DNA of 64,000 nt. It comes from Oscillospiraceae bacterium. Its GTDB lineage: Bacteria > Bacillota > Clostridia > Oscillospirales > Oscillospiraceae. The notes under the pieces are model-generated. The model did no database searches. It saw nothing but the letters and a program-made list of their open reading frames with translations, and was not told where the DNA came from. The position numbers and the translations under genes were made by a program. Position 1 is the first letter of the stretch. Every line of letters starts with the position of its first letter. The DNA is taken from contig WRAB01000014.1 of NCBI GenBank assembly GCA_009780435.1, forward strand, positions 1-64,000, written 5' to 3'. Positions 59,352 through 64,000 of this stretch are shown piece after piece.

Positions 59352-59499
59352 AGGATACCGCTCCTTTTGTTTTTTTGCAACTATTATACCATAGGCGCTT
59401 GCGGTCATTATATCATAAGCAATTCTCACATGGTATACTTTGCCCCGTTTTTATGATATACTACAACCCATAAACACCTGTTACAGGAGGACGCACACC

Positions 59500-61077
59500 A
59501 TGCACGAGAAAACATTTTACATCACCACCCCCATCTACTATCCGTCGGACAAGTTGCACATCGGCCACACCTATACCACCGTGGCGGCGGATGTCATGTC
59601 CCGGTATAAACGAATGCGGGGCTTTGATGTGATGTTTCTCACCGGCACCGACGAACACGGCCAGAAAATCGAAGAGCGGGCCGCCGCTGCCGGCGTGTCT
59701 CCCAAAGCTTTCGTGGACGAGATCGTCATCGGCCCCGGCGGGATTGTTGACCTGTGGAAGCTGATGAACATCTCCCATGACCGGTTCATCCGCACCACGG
59801 ACGACTATCACATGGAGAGCATCCAGAAGATTTTTAAGGCCCTATACGACAAGGGCGCCATCTATAAGTCCGTCTATACGGGCAAATACTGTACCCCCTG
59901 CGAAAGTTTCTGGACAGAGAGCCAACTCACAGACGGCAACTGTCCCGACTGCGGCAGAGCGGTCAAAAATGCCGAGGAGGAGGCCTACTTCTTCCGGCTC
60001 TCCGAGTACGGGGACCGCATCTTAGACCTGTATGAAAATCACAACTTCTTAGAGCCCGTCAGCCGGGTCAACGAGATGGTAAACAACTTCATCAAGCCCG
60101 GTCTGGAAGACCTCTGTGTCTCCCGCACCACCTTCTCTTGGGGCGTACCCGTGGATTTCGACCCCGGCCACGTGGTCTACGTCTGGATCGACGCACTGAG
60201 CAATTATATCACCGCTTTGGGCTATGGCAACGAGAAATATCACGACTTTGACCGCTACTGGCCCGCCGATATCCATCTGGTGGGCAAGGAGATTGTTCGC
60301 TTCCACACCATCATTTGGCCCGCCATGCTCATGGCGTTGGATCTGCCCCTGCCTAAGAAAGTCTTCGGCCAGGGTTGGCTCCTGTTGGACGGCGGCAAGA
60401 TGAGCAAATCCAAGGGCAACGTGGTGGACCCCTACATCCTGGCAGATCGCTACGGCGTGGACGCCCTGCGCTACTTTTTGCTCCGAGAGTTCCCCTACGG
60501 CTCCGACGGCAATTTCTCCAACGAGGTCTTGATCAACCGGATCAACACGGATTTGGCCAACGACCTGGGGAACCTCTTATCCCGGACGGTGTCCATGGTG
60601 GAAAAATACTTCGACGGCACTCTGCCGGAACATCAAGAATCCGGTCCCGAGGACGAGCCGCTCTTGGCCCTGGCGAACCCGCTGCGGGATATCTACGAGA
60701 CAAAGATGGAGCAACTCGCCTTCCAGGACGCCCTGGTAGAGGTGTTCCAAGTCATCTCCCGGGCCAATAAATACATCGACGAGACGGCCCCCTGGATCCT
60801 GGCCAAAGATGCGGTCAATCACCCCCGGCTGGCCCGAGTGCTGTATAATCTCTTGGAGACCATCCGCCTGACCACGGTACTCCTCCTGCCCTTCACCCCG
60901 GAGAGTAGCGAAAAAGCCTGGGCGCAGATCGGTGCGGATCCAGCCATCTGTGATTGGGACAGTGCGGGGACTTTTGGTCTCTTGCCCGCCACTGTGACGG
61001 TGAAAAAGGGCGAGAATCTGTTCCCCCGGATTGATGTGAAGAAAGAATTGGAGGCGTTGGAAAACGCTGTAGGCTGA
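59500..61077 (+). CDS. metG: methionyl-tRNA synthetase (short form)
   Basis: The 525-residue class I synthetase charges tRNA-Met. It has HIGH in KLHIGHTYTTV, the zinc-binding CTPC...CPDC pair (about 128-150), KMSKSKGN and an anticodon-binding helix bundle. It ends at ENAVG without the C-terminal EMAP/Arc1p-type tRNA-binding domain that extends the longer bacterial form to about 650 residues; short forms are known, and a stand-alone domain could replace it. ATG 59500 follows CAGGAGG. It is divergent from ridA. Confidence 0.96.
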   Translation: MHEKTFYITTPIYYPSDKLHIGHTYTTVAADVMSRYKRMRGFDVMFLTGTDEHGQKIEERAAAAGVSPKAFVDEIVIGPGGIVDLWKLMNISHDRFIRTTDDYHMESIQKIFKALYDKGAIYKSVYTGKYCTPCESFWTESQLTDGNCPDCGRAVKNAEEEAYFFRLSEYGDRILDLYENHNFLEPVSRVNEMVNNFIKPGLEDLCVSRTTFSWGVPVDFDPGHVVYVWIDALSNYITALGYGNEKYHDFDRYWPADIHLVGKEIVRFHTIIWPAMLMALDLPLPKKVFGQGWLLLDGGKMSKSKGNVVDPYILADRYGVDALRYFLLREFPYGSDGNFSNEVLINRINTDLANDLGNLLSRTVSMVEKYFDGTLPEHQESGPEDEPLLALANPLRDIYETKMEQLAFQDALVEVFQVISRANKYIDETAPWILAKDAVNHPRLARVLYNLLETIRLTTVLLLPFTPESSEKAWAQIGADPAICDWDSAGTFGLLPATVTVKKGENLFPRIDVKKELEALENAVG

Positions 61078-61137
61078 TGTGCGCACAAGTATTTCCGGCG
61101 CATTCTGAAACTCAGCCAATTTCGCCAGATCAACCTG

Positions 61138-62538
61138 TCATTCAGCTTTTTGTTCACGATAATGATACTTCTTGCCCATTTTTACGAGGAAGAAGATTGT
61201 TACGAAAATCGCTAAAACTTCCGCTGATGGCAGGGCAATCCATACGCCGTCTAAATCCCAAATCCGCGGCAATGTGACAAGGGTTGCCAACATGAAAACC
61301 ATAGTTCGCATGAGCGACATGAAGCCTGAAACCAATCCATCGTTAAATGCGGTGAACCAGGCAGTCGCAAACATGTTGAATCCCATCAACAAAAACCCTA
61401 ACGATGCAATGCGAAGTCCCCGCACCGCCATTTCATGCAAGTGTCCCATAAATGGATCACTTGGGGACACATAAATTCGCACCAATAAATCGGCAAAAGC
61501 GACCGTGCCGATGAGTGCAAACACCGACAATACGGCTACAATGAGCAGACTCTTTTTATAGAGTTTTTTTAGATTGCCACGATGCGCATGCTCTACTTCA
61601 TTTTCATGATACCTTCTCTTTCCAAAGTTATAGCTGACAACGGGCGCGATCCCCGCGGAATAGCCGAAGAACAGGGAGGCGAATATCCCCTGCGCCGCCA
61701 GAACGATGCCGGCGGCGGCGACTCCCTCCCAGCCAACAATGCGTACGAGAATATTGTTCATTACAGTCATCGTCACCGTCGTTGCCATCATGGTAATCAT
61801 TTCGCTTATGCCGTTGAGCGAGGACCGCCCAAGCGCTTTGATGTCCCATTTAGGGCGCACAAAGTAGATTGTCCCTTTTCGGTTGAACGAAAAATAGATT
61901 ACGCCCAATACCGCCGGCATGGCATAGCCGATGCCTGTTGCCAGTGCGAGTCCCATCACGCCCAAATCCAAAACGAAAATGAATACAGCGTTTAGCGTAG
62001 TGCTTACAACTGCGCCTGAACTGGAAGCAAACATACCGAGAACGGGACGTCCCTCCGCAATCAAAAACTGAACGAGAACCAGTCCAACCATAACAAAGGG
62101 CATCATCAGAATGAGCGGCTGCAAATATTCGAGTGCCAAATCAAACACGCCGACATCAGTACCGAGCATCCGTAGTAACGGCACTCTGATAAACCAGCTA
62201 ATGACGGAAAGCATCACGCTTGTCGCAAAGGCCACAAGCGTGATAAGCGTGAAATTTTCTCGTGCCTCTTGTTTCAAGTTCCCGCCCTTTTTCTTTGCGA
62301 CAAGCGCACAGCCGCCCATAGAGAGCATGGCGCCAACCGCCATTGTAAAGGTGAAAAACGGCATGACAAAATTGATGGCACCAAGGGCTTCTTGGCTAAT
62401 GCCACGAGCGGCAAACACACCATCGACTATGCCGAAGATGCCCATAATTACAAACGATAGAATCGTTGGCAAGGTGAATGTGAGCAAAAACCGAGCGGTT
62501 ATCGGTTTGTTGAGCCTTGAATCTTTAATTACTTCCAT
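61138..62538 (-). CDS. MATE family efflux transporter
   Basis: The 466-residue membrane protein has about twelve helices in two halves. The first shows PITARFLLTFTLPTILSFVIMGIFGIVDG, the second NGISEMITMMATTVTMTVMNN, both MATE signatures. It exports drugs or metabolites using Na+ or H+. ATG 62538 follows AAAGAGGG; the ATG at 62562 is also in frame. It is divergent from a MerR regulator and its promoter has the 19-bp spacer typical of MerR-controlled genes, so induction by the compound it exports is likely. Confidence 0.93.
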   Translation of the reverse strand: MEVIKDSRLNKPITARFLLTFTLPTILSFVIMGIFGIVDGVFAARGISQEALGAINFVMPFFTFTMAVGAMLSMGGCALVAKKKGGNLKQEARENFTLITLVAFATSVMLSVISWFIRVPLLRMLGTDVGVFDLALEYLQPLILMMPFVMVGLVLVQFLIAEGRPVLGMFASSSGAVVSTTLNAVFIFVLDLGVMGLALATGIGYAMPAVLGVIYFSFNRKGTIYFVRPKWDIKALGRSSLNGISEMITMMATTVTMTVMNNILVRIVGWEGVAAAGIVLAAQGIFASLFFGYSAGIAPVVSYNFGKRRYHENEVEHAHRGNLKKLYKKSLLIVAVLSVFALIGTVAFADLLVRIYVSPSDPFMGHLHEMAVRGLRIASLGFLLMGFNMFATAWFTAFNDGLVSGFMSLMRTMVFMLATLVTLPRIWDLDGVWIALPSAEVLAIFVTIFFLVKMGKKYHYREQKAE

Positions 62539-62582
62539 TTTGTAGTCCCTCTTTACTTTCATTGTTGCTTGCGCTAAAATGG

Positions 62583-62613
62583 AGTATAAAGCATGACATT
62601 ATGTAAGAGTCAA
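62583..62613 (-). promoter_or_regulatory. MerR-type promoter (19-bp spacer) of the MATE gene
   Basis: Minus strand: TTGACT (62613-62608), a 19-bp spacer and TATACT (62588-62583). The over-long spacer, with an ACAT-T-ATGT dyad near its centre (62596-62604), is the pattern that MerR activators untwist. Confidence 0.75.
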
Positions 62614-62643
62614 GTGCAAATTTCAAAAAAGGTAACCATTTTT

Positions 62644-63432
62644 ATGAGTCGAGAAAAGGGACTACTCTCCATCGGGGAAATGTCGAAGCTCACCGGGGCT
62701 AGTTTGCGTTCTTTGCGCTATTATGAAAAGCTGGGCATTTTAACTCCGGCCCATATTTCCGCCGACTCCGGGTATCGGTATTATTCCCTCGACCAAGTGC
62801 ATCTTATCGGGATGATACTGGCTTGTATTGAATTGGATATGCCGCTCAAAGAGTTTGATCGGTTCACCGATTCGGATGATATGATAGACTACCGTGCGTT
62901 CTTAGCGCAGGGGCGTAAACTTACGGAGAAAAAATTAAAAGCCCTCAAGCGAGGGCTTACACTCATTGATACCTTAGAGCGGCAAATGGATTTGGCGGAT
63001 TCCCATCAGACCGGGCAAATATACATGCGAGAGCTGCCGGAAAAATCTTTCTATATCAAGCCCTGTGACGGGCCCTTGCAGTGGATGGACTTGTTACATC
63101 TCTCTGATGCCTTTTCTAGTATGCCGTACTCGGAAGAGGACTACCATGAACTGACGGAATATGGGCTGTTGTGTAACATTACTGCAACAGAAATCACCTA
63201 CCATGCTTTTGTAGAAGTGCCAAAGCACATGGCAAAGAACGATACGATCACAATCCCTGCCGGGGCGTATGCGTGTAGGCAAAGCGAAGACACGCAGATC
63301 GCGCAAGTCCCGGAACTCTTCAAGGACTATTTTACAGACAAAGGGTCATACTTGGCGATTGAAGTCGAGATTTTTACTGGAAAACATAAAATCAATAAGC
63401 CTTTGAATGAACTGCGGGTGATTGGGCTGTAG
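62644..63432 (+). CDS. MerR-family regulator with effector-binding domain
   Basis: The 262-residue protein has an N-terminal MerR head (SIGEMSKLTGASLRSLRYYEKLGIL, with the SGYRYYS wing), a coiled-coil linker (about 85-120, LTEKKLKALKRGLTLIDTLERQMDL) and a C-terminal BmrR/GyrI-like effector domain (about 125-260). BmrR-type proteins sense hydrophobic cations and activate exporters. ATG 62644 follows AAAAAAGGTAACC. It faces the MATE gene across a 105-bp gap with a 19-bp-spacer promoter, which makes the exporter its likely target. Confidence 0.93.
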   Translation: MSREKGLLSIGEMSKLTGASLRSLRYYEKLGILTPAHISADSGYRYYSLDQVHLIGMILACIELDMPLKEFDRFTDSDDMIDYRAFLAQGRKLTEKKLKALKRGLTLIDTLERQMDLADSHQTGQIYMRELPEKSFYIKPCDGPLQWMDLLHLSDAFSSMPYSEEDYHELTEYGLLCNITATEITYHAFVEVPKHMAKNDTITIPAGAYACRQSEDTQIAQVPELFKDYFTDKGSYLAIEVEIFTGKHKINKPLNELRVIGL

Positions 63433-63456
63433 GGCGAGGTTGTGAACCGCCGCCCC

Positions 63457-63496
63457 AAATCCCACAGGGCAAACTGAACTGCCCTGTGGGATTTTT
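63457..63496 (+). terminator. terminator of merR-like gene
   Basis: AAATCCCACAGGGCA (63457-63471) and TGCCCTGTGGGATTT (63480-63494) form a perfect stem with an 8-nt loop, followed by TTTTTG. Confidence 0.9.
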
Positions 63497-63536
63497 GTAT
63501 GAAAACGTGTTTAGAAAGATGCCGTTCCCGCTTTTC

Positions 63537-64000
63537 TCACCCCGCCAAATCAATCACCACAAGTTCCGGTCGATTGAATATCCGGGGCGGGAATACCGTC
63601 TTGGACAACCCCCGCGTCACCACATGAGTCGTTGCCCCGTGCCGATAGACGCCTCCCGCCCAGCGGGGGAATAGGCCCTGGCCTGGAGAATACAGGCCGT
63701 TTAAAAGCCCCGGGATTCGCACCTGGCCGCCGTGGGCGTGGCCGGAGACTACCAAATCAAACCCGTAGCGGGCGTATGTCTTGATATGCTCTGGCTTGTG
63801 GGCGATCAAAATCCGATACCCGGAGGCCGATTTCACCGGGGTGAACACCTGCTCCATCACGGCCTTGTGAGCAAAGGTGGAATCCCGGTGTTGCGCCTTT
63901 TCCGGGTCGTCAATGCCGCCCAGGAGTAGCGGCACCCCGCCGACCTCCGCCGTCATCGTCTCATCTGTGAGGACGGTGATGCCGTATGATTCGGCTAACG
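63537..64000 (-). CDS. metallophosphoesterase (C-terminal part, runs off the window)
   Basis: At least 154 codons are open from the window edge to the stop at 63537; the first residues readable are LAESYGITVLTDET. The stretch has IAHKPEHIKTYARYGFDLVVSGHAHGGQVRIPG, the late metal-binding motifs of the YkuE/YaeI calcineurin-type phosphoesterases, with both histidines of GHAHG. The N-terminal metal motifs must lie beyond 64000. The substrate is unknown; some relatives act on UDP-glucose-lipid or on phosphodiesters at the cell surface. An internal ATG at 63956 is not the real start. Confidence 0.85.
   Translation of the reverse strand, partial: LAESYGITVLTDETMTAEVGGVPLLLGGIDDPEKAQHRDSTFAHKAVMEQVFTPVKSASGYRILIAHKPEHIKTYARYGFDLVVSGHAHGGQVRIPGLLNGLYSPGQGLFPRWAGGVYRHGATTHVVTRGLSKTVFPPRIFNRPELVVIDLAG

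Overview
The window looks like the chromosome of a spore-forming Clostridia bacterium (Firmicutes), probably from or near the Oscillospirales. The evidence is the gene families and their order: SpoVAD-SpoVAE, Rex, a DnaD/DnaI helicase-loading pair, a maf-mreC-mreD-pbp2-minD-mgsA block, pyruvate phosphate dikinase, SLH-domain surface proteins, clear AGGAGG ribosome binding sites, and several TTG starts placed behind such sites. It is GC-rich, with a few AT-rich accessory patches. Almost all of it is protein-coding. There is no rRNA, CRISPR array, transposase or recognisable phage.

Layout. 1-5050: alanine-type aminotransferase, thiamine pyrophosphokinase, a divergent XRE regulator/small protein pair, and an operon of an F420-ligase-like protein with an SPL-type radical SAM protein. 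5320-12900: a sugar operon with a ChvE-like binding lipoprotein, MmsA ATPase, two tandem MmsB-like permeases, galactokinase and an AraR-like repressor. A perfect palindrome close to the known AraR operator lies at its start. 12980-16800: a TAXI-type TRAP uptake operon. 16880-19680: PPDK. 20096-25440: membrane proteins, MnmE, a DUF1461-like protein, TrmO, DUF554 and a sugar epimerase flanked by a duplicated DUF554 3' end. 25713-27390: an ECF sigma factor with a membrane partner.

27426-39596 is a long minus-strand block: AspRS, an MFS protein, HisRS, a methylglyoxal synthase homologue with a changed catalytic residue, MinD, PBP2, MreD, MreC, Maf and a U32 protein. 39709-42713: DnaD, a MITE-like element, the DnaI-like loader and pyrophosphatase. 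42769-45570 is a 933-residue exported protein built from three copies of an unrecognised domain. 45796-47190: SpoVAD and SpoVAE without SpoVAC. 47408-49942: nifS-nadA-nifU, divergent from rex. 50835-57308: two large secreted proteins with the same SLH-SH3-SLH-SLH tail flank a small accessory region with a sigma-like gene, an XRE gene and four tRNA genes (Lys, Gln, His, Arg). 57580-64000: an XRE gene, a decayed membrane-protein gene, RidA, MetRS, a MATE exporter divergent from a MerR regulator, and a metallophosphoesterase cut by the window edge.

The most interesting items are the triple-repeat surface protein, the nifS-nadA-nifU operon, the AraR-type operator on a monosaccharide/galactokinase operon with two permeases, the MerR-type 19-bp promoter in front of the MATE gene, the aberrant methylglyoxal synthase, and the F420-ligase-like/radical SAM pair. 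All functional statements are read from sequence and family knowledge. No database search was run.
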